Assembly: GCF_004342265.1 (NCBI RefSeq)
Contig: NZ_SMCS01000004.1
Location: forward strand, 310,001 to 374,000
Reading direction: 5' to 3'
Source of the DNA: Luteibacter rhizovicinus
GTDB taxonomy: Bacteria; Pseudomonadota; Gammaproteobacteria; Xanthomonadales; Rhodanobacteraceae
DNA length: 64,000 nucleotides
Positions within the stretch are counted from its first letter, which is position 1. The number at the start of each line of letters is the position of its first letter. A program made the position numbers and the translations under genes. This document shows, one piece after another, positions 27,601-37,049 of this stretch. A model generated the notes under the pieces. That model searched no databases. It was not told the DNA's origin and saw only the letters and a list, made by a program, of their open reading frames with translations.

Positions 27601-29415
27601 ATGCAGTCTCAAGCTCTCGACCTTCTCCACAGTGTTTTCGGCTACTCCGAGTTCCGCGGCCAGCAACAGGCCATCGTCGAGCAGGTAGCGCAGGGCGGCG
27701 ACGCGCTGGTGCTCATGCCCACGGGCGGCGGCAAGTCTCTTTGCTATCAGATCCCCGCGCTTATGCGCGAGGGCACGGGCATTGTCGTCTCGCCGTTGAT
27801 CGCATTGATGCAGGACCAGGTCGATGCGCTGCGCGAAGCGGGGGTGAGAGCCAGGTATCTCAATTCCAGTCTGGACGCCGAAACGCAGCGCGAGGTCGAA
27901 GGGCAGTTGCTGGCCGGCGAACTCGACATGCTCTACGTCGCGCCGGAGCGTCTGCTGACCGGGCGGTTCCTCGGTCTGCTCGAACGCACGCCGGTCGCGC
28001 TGTTCGCGATCGACGAAGCGCATTGCGTGTCCCAGTGGGGGCACGATTTCCGTCCCGAATATCGTGAGCTGGCGCTGCTGCACCAGCGCTTTCCCGATAT
28101 CCCCCGTATCGCGCTCACGGCCACCGCCGATCAGCGCACGCGCGATGAAATCGTGGAGCGTCTCGCACTCGACGACGCCCGCCAGTTCGTGGCCAGCTTC
28201 GACCGGCCGAACATCCGTTATCGGGTGGCGCCACGTCAGAACGCGCGGCGTCAGTTGCTGGATTTTCTCGATGGCCATCGCGACGAAGCCGGCATCGTGT
28301 ATTGCCTCAGCCGTCGCAAGGTCGACGATACGGCCGCCTGGCTCGCCGAATCGGGCGTGACGGCCCTGCCGTATCACGCGGGCCTGGATGCCGAAACGCG
28401 CACGCGTCACCAAAAACGTTTTCTTCGCGAAGATGGCGTCGTCATGGTCGCGACCGTTGCCTTCGGCATGGGCATCGATAAACCGGACGTGCGTTTCGTC
28501 GCGCATCTGGACCTGCCACGCAGCATGGAAGGCTACTACCAGGAAACCGGCCGCGCGGGCCGCGACAGCCTGCCGGCCGAGGCGTGGATGGTTTACGGCC
28601 TGGCGGACGTAGTCACGATGAGTCAGATGATCGCCTCGTCGGAAGCGGGAGACGATCGCAAGCGGGTGGAGCGCTCCAAATTGGAAGCGCTGCTTGGCTA
28701 CGCCGAGACCACGCGCTGCCGCCGTCAGCTGTTGCTGCATGCATTCGCCGAAGACCATGCGGGTGCCTGCGGTAATTGCGATAACTGTCTTGCGCCGCCG
28801 AAAACGTGGGATGCAACGGTAGCCGCGCAGAAAGCCATGTCGTGCGTCTATCGCAGCGGACAGCGTTTCGGCGCCGGTCACGTGATCGACATCCTGCGTG
28901 GCGAGAGCAGCGAGCGCGTGCGCCAGCTCGGGCACGACCAGCTCACGACGTTCGGTGTGGGCGCCGACATGGACGAGGCGCAATGGCGTTCGGTATTTCG
29001 CCAGTTGCTGGCGGCTGGCTTGCTCGAAGCCGATCCGGAGGGTTTCGGGACACTGCGCCTTGCCGCTTCCAGCCGTGCCGTGCTGAAGAGCGAACAGAAA
29101 GTCTGGCTCCGTGAGGATGCCCGGGTAGAGAAGGGCACGCGCCGCCGCAAGGAGCGCAGCACGGCGCCCGGCGGCAGCCTCGGCATCGAGGCTTACGAAC
29201 AGCCGTTATGGGACGAACTGCGTCGCGTGCGCGCCGAACTGGCGAAACAGCACGGCGTGCCGGCCTACGTCATCTTCCACGACGCCACGCTGCTCGCCAT
29301 GTTGCGCGCGCTGCCGGGCGACGAGGAGGAACTGGCCTCGATCAGTGGCGTGGGCGAGCACAAGCTCAAGCGCTATGGGAAGGATTTTCTGGCGGTGTTA
29401 ACGGCGGTTTCGTAG
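27601..29415 (+). CDS. recQ: ATP-dependent DNA helicase RecQ
   Basis: 3'-5' helicase acting in RecF recombination and fork repair. Helicase domain: [15 protein letters not shown] (Walker A), [15 protein letters not shown] (DEAH), [11 protein letters not shown] and [10 protein letters not shown] (motif VI). The RQC region has the zinc cysteines in RCRRQLL and ACGNCDNC; an HRDC domain ends the protein ([31 protein letters not shown]). 604 residues from the ATG at 27601, with GTG 27595 as an alternative. Followed by an intergenic region carrying a REP pair. Confidence 0.97.
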   Translation: MQSQALDLLHSVFGYSEFRGQQQAIVEQVAQGGDALVLMPTGGGKSLCYQIPALMREGTGIVVSPLIALMQDQVDALREAGVRARYLNSSLDAETQREVEGQLLAGELDMLYVAPERLLTGRFLGLLERTPVALFAIDEAHCVSQWGHDFRPEYRELALLHQRFPDIPRIALTATADQRTRDEIVERLALDDARQFVASFDRPNIRYRVAPRQNARRQLLDFLDGHRDEAGIVYCLSRRKVDDTAAWLAESGVTALPYHAGLDAETRTRHQKRFLREDGVVMVATVAFGMGIDKPDVRFVAHLDLPRSMEGYYQETGRAGRDSLPAEAWMVYGLADVVTMSQMIASSEAGDDRKRVERSKLEALLGYAETTRCRRQLLLHAFAEDHAGACGNCDNCLAPPKTWDATVAAQKAMSCVYRSGQRFGAGHVIDILRGESSERVRQLGHDQLTTFGVGADMDEAQWRSVFRQLLAAGLLEADPEGFGTLRLAASSRAVLKSEQKVWLREDARVEKGTRRRKERSTAPGGSLGIEAYEQPLWDELRRVRAELAKQHGVPAYVIFHDATLLAMLRALPGDEEELASISGVGEHKLKRYGKDFLAVLTAVS

Positions 29416-29445
29416 AGAGGTCGCCGTTTCCTCGCTGTGTAGGTT

Positions 29446-29516
29446 TTCGCGCGCAGGCGCGCCCCCACAGAAAGCCGAGGTCGCCTATCTCCTGTGGGAG
29501 CGCGCCTGCGCGCGAA
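29446..29516. repeat. REP-like inverted pair downstream of recQ (second sequence type)
   Basis: Two 25-nt arms in inverted orientation, TTCGCGCGCAGGCGCGCC... (29446-29470) and its complement at 29492-29516, match at 24 of 25 positions with a 21-nt spacer. Each arm can itself fold (GCGCGCCTGCGCGC). The core differs from the GTAGGAGCCC type at 8.7 and 9.6 kb, so a second REP family is present. The rest of the 311-nt recQ-kef gap (29416-29726) shows nothing else I can identify apart from the AAGGAG ribosome site of the next gene. Confidence 0.75.
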
Positions 29517-29726
29517 GGGTGCTTGCACAAACACTGCAGGATCGCGGCAGCCAGCTCCCTTCCCGGATTTGAGAAAAATCGTAGTCAATCCGTGCATCGC
29601 GAAATCTTGCGTCAGCCTTTCCCCGCCCATACATCTTCATTCCGGACGCAGATCGAAGTCCGGTATCGGGGGTACCCAGCTGTTGCCACGGCGTGGCGCC
29701 AGTAAACGACGACTCAAGGAGCCGCC

Positions 29727-31418
29727 ATGCACGACGCAACGCCTCTCATTGCCACCATTGTCGGTGGCCTCGTACTTGCCTTCTTCTTTGGCGCTATCGC
29801 CCATCGGCTGCGCCTGCCCATCCTGGCCGGCTATCTGCTGGCGGGTGTCGTGGCGGGGCCGTTCACGCCGGGCTATGTCGCCGACGCGCATATCGCGCAG
29901 GAGCTGGCGGACCTCGGTGTCATCCTGCTGATGTTCGGCGTGGGTCTGCACTTCTCCGTGAAAGACCTGATGGCGGTCAAAGCCATATCGATCCCAGGCG
30001 CGGCCGTGCAGATGGCGGTGGCCACGGCGCTGGGCATGTTGCTGGGCTGGGCGCTTGGGTGGCCGCTGGCGCAAGGGTTCGTGTTCGGTCTTGCGTTGTC
30101 GGTTGCCAGTACGGTCGTACTTTTGCGCGCTATCGAAGAACGCCGGTTGCTCGACACCGACCGTGGCCGCATCGCGGTCGGCTGGCTGATTGTCGAAGAC
30201 CTTGCGATGGTTCTCGCGCTGGTGCTGCTGCCCGCTATCGCCGGTTTCCTCGGCGCGGAACAGGGTGCTCCGCAGCAGTCGATGGGCGAGCTGGCGAAGG
30301 TCGTCGCGTTTACCTTCGGCAAGGTCGCGCTGTTCATCGCCCTGATGCTCGTCGTCGGCAAACGGCTCATCCCCTGGGTGCTTCAGTCCGTGGCTCAGAG
30401 CGGTTCGCGCGAACTCTTCCGGCTGGCCGTGCTGGCGATTGCCCTCGGCGTGGCCTTCGGCGCGGCGCGGCTGTTCGACGTGTCGTTCGAACTAGGCGCG
30501 TTCTTCGCCGGCATGATGATGGGCGAATCGAAGCTGTCGCAGCAGGCCGCGGAAGAAACGTTGCCGCTGCGCGATGCGTTCGCCGTCCTGTTTTTCGTGT
30601 CGATCGGCATGCTGTTCAATCCCGGCATCCTTCTGGAAAGTCCGTGGATCGTGCTGGCGGCGTGCCTGATTATCATCGTCGGCAAATTCGTGGCGGCGTT
30701 CGTCATTGTGCGCGCGTTCGGCCGTCCGCTGAAGACTGCTCTGACGATTTCGGTCAGCCTTGCCCAGATCGGCGAGTTCTCGTTCATCCTGGCCGGGCTT
30801 GGTGTGTCGCTGGGTCTGCTCAGTGCCGAAGCGCGCGATGTCCTGCTCGCCGCGGCGATCGTGTCGATCCTCGTCAATCCCCTGCTGTTCGTCGCGCTCG
30901 ATCGGTGGGTTCGCCGGGCCGAAGCGGCGGAAATACCGGTCGTGGAGGCTATCCCGGACGAGCTGGAGCCGCAGCCGGTGAGCGCGCTGAAGGGACATGC
31001 CGTACTGGTCGGCTTCGGCCGGGTCGGGCGCCGCGTCTTCGAGAAATTGCGCAAGACCGGTCAGCCGATCCTGGTCATCGAAACCGACGAGGATGCCGTC
31101 CGTCCGCTGCGCGAACACGGCGGCGCCGAAGTCGTAGTGGGAAATGCGGCATCGGGCGCGGTACTCGCGGCGGCGAACCTGGCGCAGGCCGCCTCGCTGA
31201 TCGTGGCCGTGCCCAATCCGTTCGAAGCGGGGCAGATCGTGCGCTCGGCGCGGGCGGAACGACCGGATCTGGACATCGTCGCACGCGCGCATTCGGAGGA
31301 ATGCGTCGAGCATCTGGCCAGCCTGGGTGCCAGCCGTGTCATCTACGGCGAGCAGGAGCTCGCGCGCAGCCTGTTCGAAGCATCCTGCGAGCGTCCCTCG
31401 GCACCGCCCGTTTTCTGA
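29727..31418 (+). CDS. Monovalent cation:proton antiporter, CPA2 family with TrkA-N domain (KefB/YbaL-like)
   Basis: 563 residues. The membrane domain of about 12 helices (1-390) starts IATIVGGLVLAFFFGAIAHRL and has the CPA2 hallmarks LRLPILAGYLLAGVVAGP and LGVILLMFGVGLHFSVKDL. The cytoplasmic TrkA-N (RCK) domain (about 410-540) begins AVLVGFGRVGRRVFEKL, a Rossmann nucleotide-binding motif. This architecture matches YbaL/RosB-type K+/H+ antiporters. AAGGAG precedes the ATG. Confidence 0.9.
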   Translation: MHDATPLIATIVGGLVLAFFFGAIAHRLRLPILAGYLLAGVVAGPFTPGYVADAHIAQELADLGVILLMFGVGLHFSVKDLMAVKAISIPGAAVQMAVATALGMLLGWALGWPLAQGFVFGLALSVASTVVLLRAIEERRLLDTDRGRIAVGWLIVEDLAMVLALVLLPAIAGFLGAEQGAPQQSMGELAKVVAFTFGKVALFIALMLVVGKRLIPWVLQSVAQSGSRELFRLAVLAIALGVAFGAARLFDVSFELGAFFAGMMMGESKLSQQAAEETLPLRDAFAVLFFVSIGMLFNPGILLESPWIVLAACLIIIVGKFVAAFVIVRAFGRPLKTALTISVSLAQIGEFSFILAGLGVSLGLLSAEARDVLLAAAIVSILVNPLLFVALDRWVRRAEAAEIPVVEAIPDELEPQPVSALKGHAVLVGFGRVGRRVFEKLRKTGQPILVIETDEDAVRPLREHGGAEVVVGNAASGAVLAAANLAQAASLIVAVPNPFEAGQIVRSARAERPDLDIVARAHSEECVEHLASLGASRVIYGEQELARSLFEASCERPSAPPVF

Positions 31419-31496
31419 AGGATCGCCAAGCACACGTCGCACTAACGAACGGGCCGTTACCTTTGTGCCGATCAATAATTCGATCGGGAGTGCGAC

Positions 31497-33311
31497 ATGG
31501 CGGGACGCATCGAAGACTACGCGATGATCGGCAACTGCCGAAGCGCCGCGCTGGTATGCCGGGATGGCTCGATCGACTGGATGTGCGTTCCGCGTTTCGA
31601 TTCGGCGGCGTGTTTCGCGGCGCTGCTGGGCACCGAGGAGCACGGGCGCTGGCTGATCGCTCCCGCCGACGTACAGGCGAAATCGACGCGCCGCTATCGC
31701 GATGGCGGACTGGTGCTGGAAACCGAATGGGTCACGACGACGGGCAGGGCGCGCGTCGTCGATTTCATGCCGATCGATGGCGAAGCGGTCGGCATCGTAC
31801 GTATCGTCGAGGGGCTGGAAGGCAGCGTGGATTTCGCTACCGATCTCGTCATTCGTTTCGACTACGGATGCAGCATTCCCTGGGTGGTGAAGCAGGATGA
31901 CGGTTCCACGCGTGCCGTGGCCGGCCCCGACCTCCTCATCCTGCGCAGTCCCGTCGGACTCGAAGGAAAAGACTTTCACAGCGTCGCCGATTTCACCGTG
32001 GCTCACGGAGAATCGATTCCTTTCGTCCTCGGTTACGGCCAATCGCATCTGGAGGCGCCTCCCGCGCTGGACCCCTATGACGCACTCGAAAAAACGGAGT
32101 CGTTCTGGGAGGCCTGGTCGTCGCGCTGCAACGGTACCGGGGAATGGTCGGATATCGTGCGCCGTTCGCTGGTGACGCTCAAAGGCCTCAGCTATCTGCC
32201 CACGGGAGGCCTGGTCGCGGCGCCCACGACATCGTTGCCCGAGCATATCGGCGGGGCGCGCAACTGGGACTATCGATTCTGCTGGGCGCGGGATGCGACC
32301 TACATGCTGACCGCACTGGTCAATGCGGGTTATCACGACGAGGCCAGCGCCTGGCGCGACTGGGTACGCCGCGCGATCGCCGGTACGCCCGATCAGTTGC
32401 AGGTGCTGTACGGTCTGGCCGGCGAACGGCGTCTGCATGAACACGAGCTCGACTGGCTGCCGGGTTATGAAGGCTCCTTGCCAGTCCGCATCGGCAACGC
32501 GGCCGCCGAGCAGTTCCAGCTGGATATCTTCGGCGAACTGGTCGGCGCGTTCGACCACGCGCTGCGCAACGGCGTCGATATGAAACCGGAAGACGACAGC
32601 GTCCAGGCCCTGTTCCTCGATCATCTTGCCGGCATCTGGCGCAACCCCGACGAAGGCATCTGGGAAATACGGGGCGAGCCGCAGCATTTCGTCCATTCGA
32701 AGGTGATGGCATGGCTGGCCTTCCGTCGCGCGGCCGATCAGAAACGCGAAGGCCGGGACCCGGCGCTGATCCGGAAATGGACCGAAATCGCCAATGAGAT
32801 TCACGCCGACATCTGCGCCAATGGCGTGCATCCGGAGCACGGCTATTTCGTACAGGCTTACGGATCGGAGCATCTGGACGCGAGCCTGTTGCTGGCGACG
32901 CTGACCGACTTTCTGCCCCCGGACGATCCGCGCATCCGGAAGACAGTAGAGGCGATCGAACAGCACCTGATGGTCGAAGGATTCGTACGCCGCTACGACA
33001 CGCTTTCGGGTATCGACGGGCTCCCTCCGGGGGAGGGCGAGTTTCTTCCGTGCAGTTTCTGGCTGGTTGAAAACTACGTGGCCCTCGGTCGTTTCGACGA
33101 CGCGCGGGAGCTTTTCAAACGCCTCGTGGCGCTGTGCAACGATGTCGGTTTGCTCTCCGAGGAGTACGATCCGCGCAGTGGCCGCTTGCTGGGGAATTTT
33201 CCACAAGCCTTCTCGCACGTGGCTCTGGTAAATGCCGCTTTCAGTATTGCGCATGCGAAAAGCGCGACCGCCGACGTTCAGAGCGGAACGCACGCCGCGC
33301 AAGGCGCGTAA
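31497..33311 (+). CDS. Glycoside hydrolase family 15 protein (glucoamylase/trehalase-like)
   Basis: 604-residue cytoplasmic protein (no signal peptide) of the GH15 type: N-terminal beta-sandwich (EDYAMIGNCRSAALVCRDGSIDWMC is the family opening; about 1-230) and an (alpha/alpha)6 barrel with NWDYRFCWARDATYML (about 256-271), WLPGYEGSLPVRIGNAA and a late GEGEFLPCSFWLVENY containing a probable catalytic Glu. Bacterial members act on trehalose or alpha-glucans. With the adjacent antiporter and zwf genes it suggests osmolyte/glucose metabolism. GGGAG precedes the ATG. Confidence 0.88.
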   Translation: MAGRIEDYAMIGNCRSAALVCRDGSIDWMCVPRFDSAACFAALLGTEEHGRWLIAPADVQAKSTRRYRDGGLVLETEWVTTTGRARVVDFMPIDGEAVGIVRIVEGLEGSVDFATDLVIRFDYGCSIPWVVKQDDGSTRAVAGPDLLILRSPVGLEGKDFHSVADFTVAHGESIPFVLGYGQSHLEAPPALDPYDALEKTESFWEAWSSRCNGTGEWSDIVRRSLVTLKGLSYLPTGGLVAAPTTSLPEHIGGARNWDYRFCWARDATYMLTALVNAGYHDEASAWRDWVRRAIAGTPDQLQVLYGLAGERRLHEHELDWLPGYEGSLPVRIGNAAAEQFQLDIFGELVGAFDHALRNGVDMKPEDDSVQALFLDHLAGIWRNPDEGIWEIRGEPQHFVHSKVMAWLAFRRAADQKREGRDPALIRKWTEIANEIHADICANGVHPEHGYFVQAYGSEHLDASLLLATLTDFLPPDDPRIRKTVEAIEQHLMVEGFVRRYDTLSGIDGLPPGEGEFLPCSFWLVENYVALGRFDDARELFKRLVALCNDVGLLSEEYDPRSGRLLGNFPQAFSHVALVNAAFSIAHAKSATADVQSGTHAAQGA

Positions 33312-33343
33312 TCTTATCTCTCATCGTTTGAAGGAGTTCGTGC

Positions 33344-35191
33344 ATGAGCAACGCCCAACCGAAGCGCGCGATGTCGCGTTCGCATCCGGCCGATCCCTGT
33401 ACCGTGGTGATCTTCGGTGCCAGTGGCGATCTCACCAGCCGGCTCGTGGTACCCGCGTTGTACAACATGCGCCGCACCGGTCTGCTGTCGGACGACTTCG
33501 CTATCGTCGGCGTCAACCACGGCAAGCTCGCCGATGCGACGTGGAAGCGCAATTTGCGCGGTGCGCTCGAACGTTACGTCGGCAATGCCGGTGCAGGGAC
33601 GGGCAAGCTCGATAACGATGCCTGGGACTGGCTGGCCGATCGCATGACCTACCATGCCGGCGACTTCGACGACTCGACCACGTTCTCCAGTCTGGCGGAG
33701 AAACTCAAGATCATCGAGCGTCGCCGGGGTACGGAAGGCAATGTTCTTTTCTATCTCGCCACCCCCGAGCGCTTTTTTGGCGACATCGTCGAAAAGTTGA
33801 AAGAAGCGGGACTCACCGGCGACAGCGAAGGCGGGTTCTGGCGCCGCGTCATCATCGAGAAACCGTTCGGTCACGATCTCGCTTCCGCCCAGGCGCTCAA
33901 CGAGCGTATCGGCAAGGTGCTGCGCGAGGATCAGATCTATCGCATCGATCACTTCCTCGGCAAGGAAACGGTGCAGAACATTCTGTCGTTCCGTTTTGCC
34001 AACGGGTTGTTCGAGCCGATCTGGAATCGCGACCGCATCGATCACGTGCAGATTACCGTCGCCGAAACCGTCGGCGTCGAACGCCGCGGTTCGTTCTACG
34101 AACAGACCGGTGCGTTGCGCGACATGGTGCCCAATCATCTGTTTCAGCTTCTCGCCATGGTGGCGATGGAGCCGCCCACGTCGTTCGGTGCCGAAGCCGT
34201 GCGTACCCGCAAGGCGGAAGCCATCGAGGCGATCCGGCCGATTGGCCCCGAGGATGCCGTGCGCGGTCAGTACGGCCCCGGTGCCGTGGCTGGCGTGCTC
34301 GCACGCGCCTATCGCGAAGAGCCGGACGTCGCGGCCGACTCCGTGACGGAAACCTTCGTGGCGATGAAGCTCGCCATCGACACCTGGCGCTGGTCGGGCG
34401 TTCCGTTTTACCTGCGCACCGGCAAGCACATGACGAGGCGCACCACCGAAATCGCCATCCGTTTCAAGTCCGCGCCGTTCGCGCCGTTCCGCGGTACGGG
34501 CATGGATGCGTTCGGGCCGGATTGGCTCGTACTGCAGATCCAGCCCGATGAAGGCATCTCGCTGCAGTTCGATGTAAAGCGTCCCGGTCCGCGCGTGGAA
34601 CTCGCCCCCGTGCGCATGGATTTCAAATACGCCGACTGGTTCCGCGCCGAACCGAACGTCGGCTACGAAACGCTGCTGTACGACTGCATGACCGGCGATG
34701 CCACGCTGTTCCAGCGCGCCGATATGGTCGAGGCCTGCTGGCGCGCGGTGCAGCCCGTGCTGGACGACTGGGCGCAGCATAGTCCGGCGGATTTCCCGAA
34801 TTACTCCTCGGGCAGCGCGGGTCCCGCATCGGCCGATACACTGCTGGCCATGGGGGGACGTTCGTGGCGTCCGTTGAATGCCAACGTCGAACCGGTCGGC
34901 CGTCGCACGGGGGCGCGCAAGGCCGCGGAGCCGGAAGCTACGGCGCCGGTAAAGCGTGCCCCGGCGAAGCGGGTTGCGAAAGCGACCGTCAAGAAGACGG
35001 CTGTGAAGAAAGTCGCGGCAGGAAAATCGCCAGCGAAAAAACCGGCTGCAAAAAAGGCTCCGGTAAAACCGGTTTCCTCTCCGCGTAAGGCGGCGACGAA
35101 GAAAGCCGCGGCTGCGAGAACGGCTACGGCGGCGAAGCGGGCGCCTGCCCGAAAGACGGGTGCTTCTGCCCGCGCGCCTAAAAAACGCTGA
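33344..35191 (+). CDS. zwf: Glucose-6-phosphate 1-dehydrogenase with a histone-H1-like tail
   Basis: Oxidises G6P to 6-phosphogluconolactone, the entry to the pentose phosphate and Entner-Doudoroff pathways. Motifs: [19 protein letters not shown] (NADP+ Rossmann), the active-site [10 protein letters not shown], and EKPFGHD. The catalytic protein ends near residue 510 ([11 protein letters not shown]); about 105 residues then follow that are almost only Lys, Ala, Pro, Arg, Val and Thr, with repeats such as [11 protein letters not shown]. Such AlgP/histone-H1-like tails usually bind DNA or polyphosphate; on G6PD this is unusual. AAGGAG precedes the ATG, and a strong terminator follows. Confidence 0.95.
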   Translation: MSNAQPKRAMSRSHPADPCTVVIFGASGDLTSRLVVPALYNMRRTGLLSDDFAIVGVNHGKLADATWKRNLRGALERYVGNAGAGTGKLDNDAWDWLADRMTYHAGDFDDSTTFSSLAEKLKIIERRRGTEGNVLFYLATPERFFGDIVEKLKEAGLTGDSEGGFWRRVIIEKPFGHDLASAQALNERIGKVLREDQIYRIDHFLGKETVQNILSFRFANGLFEPIWNRDRIDHVQITVAETVGVERRGSFYEQTGALRDMVPNHLFQLLAMVAMEPPTSFGAEAVRTRKAEAIEAIRPIGPEDAVRGQYGPGAVAGVLARAYREEPDVAADSVTETFVAMKLAIDTWRWSGVPFYLRTGKHMTRRTTEIAIRFKSAPFAPFRGTGMDAFGPDWLVLQIQPDEGISLQFDVKRPGPRVELAPVRMDFKYADWFRAEPNVGYETLLYDCMTGDATLFQRADMVEACWRAVQPVLDDWAQHSPADFPNYSSGSAGPASADTLLAMGGRSWRPLNANVEPVGRRTGARKAAEPEATAPVKRAPAKRVAKATVKKTAVKKVAAGKSPAKKPAAKKAPVKPVSSPRKAATKKAAAARTATAAKRAPARKTGASARAPKKR

Positions 35192-35200
35192 TGTCTCAGA

Positions 35201-35232
35201 CCCGGATCGCCCGATGGGCGATCCGGGCTTTC
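35201..35232 (+). terminator. Rho-independent terminator after zwf
   Basis: CCCGGATCGCCC, loop GAT, GGGCGATCCGGG is a perfect 12-bp stem starting 10 nt after the zwf stop; it is followed by CTTTC, a short T-run. It ends the kef-GH15-zwf stretch. Confidence 0.8.
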
Positions 35233-35309
35233 ACGATAGCTAGACCCCGTTGCAGTAACTCTGCATCCTGACGGCGGGTGGTTCCGGCCGATCTAGGGAG
35301 GGGGAAACC

Positions 35310-35759
35310 ATGTCGTACGCTGGCCGTATGTACTTCAGGCTCTATCTGCCCAGTCTTCTGGTGCTTGGCTGCGGGCTCGGAGCAGCCGCGTCCGCCAAGG
35401 CTGCGCAGGAACTTCCCGGCGACTTCGGCGGCCTTGCCACGTATTCGAACCTGCCCGCATACCTTTTCTTCGTGGGCCTGGTCCTGGCGGTCACGATCGG
35501 CGTTGCCCAGACTTTCCGCGTGAAGCTATGGGAGCGAGGCCGGATACCGGGTTGCTATGTATGCGGATGCCTGCTGGGCGCCGCGCAGGTCGGACGACGC
35601 GGCCTTGGCCTGTATCGCAAATGCCTGGGTTGCGGAAAGGCGCACGGCGTGAATCATCGCCTGAGTCCGGCTGCGGTGGCGCCCGTGCCCGTGCGGGTCG
35701 CGGCTACCGACCCGGCACAGACGGTAGCGCCGATCAGGAGCGCACGTTGGTCACGGTAA
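35310..35759 (+). CDS. Small membrane protein with a Cys-rich C-terminal module (unknown)
   Basis: 149 residues. A hydrophobic N-terminal stretch (LYLPSLLVLGCGLGAAASA) may be a signal peptide or helix; a second helix is at about 50-70 (AYLFFVGLVLAVTIGVAQTF). After it come CYVCGC and CLGCGK, two CxxC pairs 25 residues apart that look like a zinc ribbon. AGGGAGGGGG precedes the ATG. I do not recognise the family. Its 3' end overlaps the small convergent gene by 26 nt. Confidence 0.6.
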   Translation: MSYAGRMYFRLYLPSLLVLGCGLGAAASAKAAQELPGDFGGLATYSNLPAYLFFVGLVLAVTIGVAQTFRVKLWERGRIPGCYVCGCLLGAAQVGRRGLGLYRKCLGCGKAHGVNHRLSPAAVAPVPVRVAATDPAQTVAPIRSARWSR

Positions 35760-35943
35760 TGCGATGACCGATCTTTTCGAGCAGCTCGCGGAGCTGTTCG
35801 GCTTCCCCCGGGGTGGTGTCGTCGTTAAGCGACAGCCAGAGCGTGTCGCCGCCCAACCCGTGTATTTTCTCGTTGAACTCGATCTCGACGGCGACCTTGC
35901 CGCCGGGCTGGACTACCGATACCGCGAAGTTCCTTGCTTGCAC
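35734..35943 (-). CDS. Small conserved-looking protein, GTG start (unknown)
   Basis: 69 residues: a beta-strand-rich start (ARNFAVSVVQPGGKVAVEIEF) and an acidic helix (TPGEAEQLRELLEKIGHR). AGGGGA lies about 10 nt before the GTG, which supports expression. No motif recognised; possibly a toxin-antitoxin-size or adaptor protein, but nothing proves it. It ends inside the 3' end of the convergent membrane-protein gene. Confidence 0.5.
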   Translation of the reverse strand: MQARNFAVSVVQPGGKVAVEIEFNEKIHGLGGDTLWLSLNDDTTPGEAEQLRELLEKIGHRITVTNVRS

Positions 35944-36100
35944 GCCTGCGTTTCCCCTGAATTGCGTCGATGTATATGTAGCGCATTTTAACGGGAAGAC
36001 CTACGAATAACCGCCCCCGCCGTGAGTGATTCGCATCGCCACGGTGCATTCACCCGGGTACGACGTCGCATGTCCATAAATCCGCTCAAGGAGGAACGCC

Positions 36101-36364
36101 ATGCTTCAGCTCAATCCGCCATTACCAATGAATACGCCCAAGGGCGAAGGTTTCGCCCATTTTCTGCTGGACTACGGCCCTGAGTCGGACCTTTACTGGA
36201 CGGTATTCATTACCGAGACGGGCGAAATATGGACGTTCTCGAATCGCGAGGTCCGCGCCTCGAAGAACATCACGCTGGGCCGGGTATCCCCATCGGAACC
36301 CAGGGCGGCCGGCAGTCGGAAGGGGCCGGGCGATGCAGGCATCGTTTCGCTGACCAAGGTGTAG
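36101..36364 (+). CDS. Small hypothetical protein
   Basis: 87 residues preceded by AAGGAGG 6 nt before the ATG. The body reads FLLDYGPESDLYWTVFITETGEIWTFSNREVRASKNITLGR, which looks like a small beta-sheet protein; the last third is Ser/Gly/Lys/Arg-rich. No homology I can name. It is divergent from the GTG-start gene across 157 nt. Confidence 0.55.
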   Translation: MLQLNPPLPMNTPKGEGFAHFLLDYGPESDLYWTVFITETGEIWTFSNREVRASKNITLGRVSPSEPRAAGSRKGPGDAGIVSLTKV

Positions 36365-36407
36365 TTTCGCTGGCTTGCCCGTCCGGCAAGTCGCGACCAC
36401 TGGCAGG

Positions 36408-36923
36408 TCAGTGCTTCGGCTCGTCGCCATCGACGTTCAGCACTTCGATGCGCGTGACGTTGCGCACCCAGCGTGCCGCGCGTTTGTCGGTGGGGACGAC
36501 CAGCCGGAGCGGACCGTCCTTCGCATCGATCGGTTTGCCGTTCTGTCGATCGGCGATCAGGACGGTCGTAGCGCCAAAATCCGGTGCCAGTTCGCCGAGC
36601 GAAAAAACCACGACATAGCCATCGCTGGCGGTTACACGAACGGCGGTCGCCATCGCGCGGCCGCGTAGTTTTTCATCGAGGGGCAGACCATTCCTGTGCA
36701 GCACCTCGATCAGCACGACGCCTTCGAATTCGCTGGGGGCGTCGCCATGCGTCGAACCCGAGACCTTGGTGCGAGGCAGGCCGGCCAGTGCGGCAGCGTC
36801 GAGCGCGATGGTGCGATTCGCCGCGGGCGCGGCGACTTTCGCGGTGACGCCATCGGCGGCTATGACGGGTGCCGCGCACATCAGCGCACAGATAACGAGG
36901 CAACGTGACAGTGTCGAGCGCAT
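36408..36923 (-). CDS. Exported oxidoreductase-like (Mo-cofactor-binding SUOX-fold) domain protein
   Basis: 171 residues with a signal peptide (CLVICALMCAAPVIAADG). The rest resembles the molybdopterin-binding domain of the sulfite-oxidase fold in its shortest form: FEGVVLIEVLHRNGLPLDEKLRG, VRVTASDGYVVVFSLGEL and DGPLRLVVPTDKRAARWVRNVTRIEVL are the usual blocks. The cysteine that ligates molybdenum is absent, so it may be a non-catalytic member. Periplasmic. Confidence 0.75.
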   Translation of the reverse strand: MRSTLSRCLVICALMCAAPVIAADGVTAKVAAPAANRTIALDAAALAGLPRTKVSGSTHGDAPSEFEGVVLIEVLHRNGLPLDEKLRGRAMATAVRVTASDGYVVVFSLGELAPDFGATTVLIADRQNGKPIDAKDGPLRLVVPTDKRAARWVRNVTRIEVLNVDGDEPKH

Positions 36924-37049
36924 GCGAATCTCCGGGCCGGAAAACCCGGACTCTATCGATTATCGAGGCGGTGTGCGCATTTCCGGTACTTGTGCCGTTC
37001 GTCGGGCGAATTCCACTCAGCTGTTACGAACGATGCCGGCACGTGCGCG

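Noticed and set aside
30492..33302. 936-residue open frame antisense to the Kef and GH15 genes
   Set aside because: Same reason: antisense frame of high-GC coding DNA spanning two clear genes.
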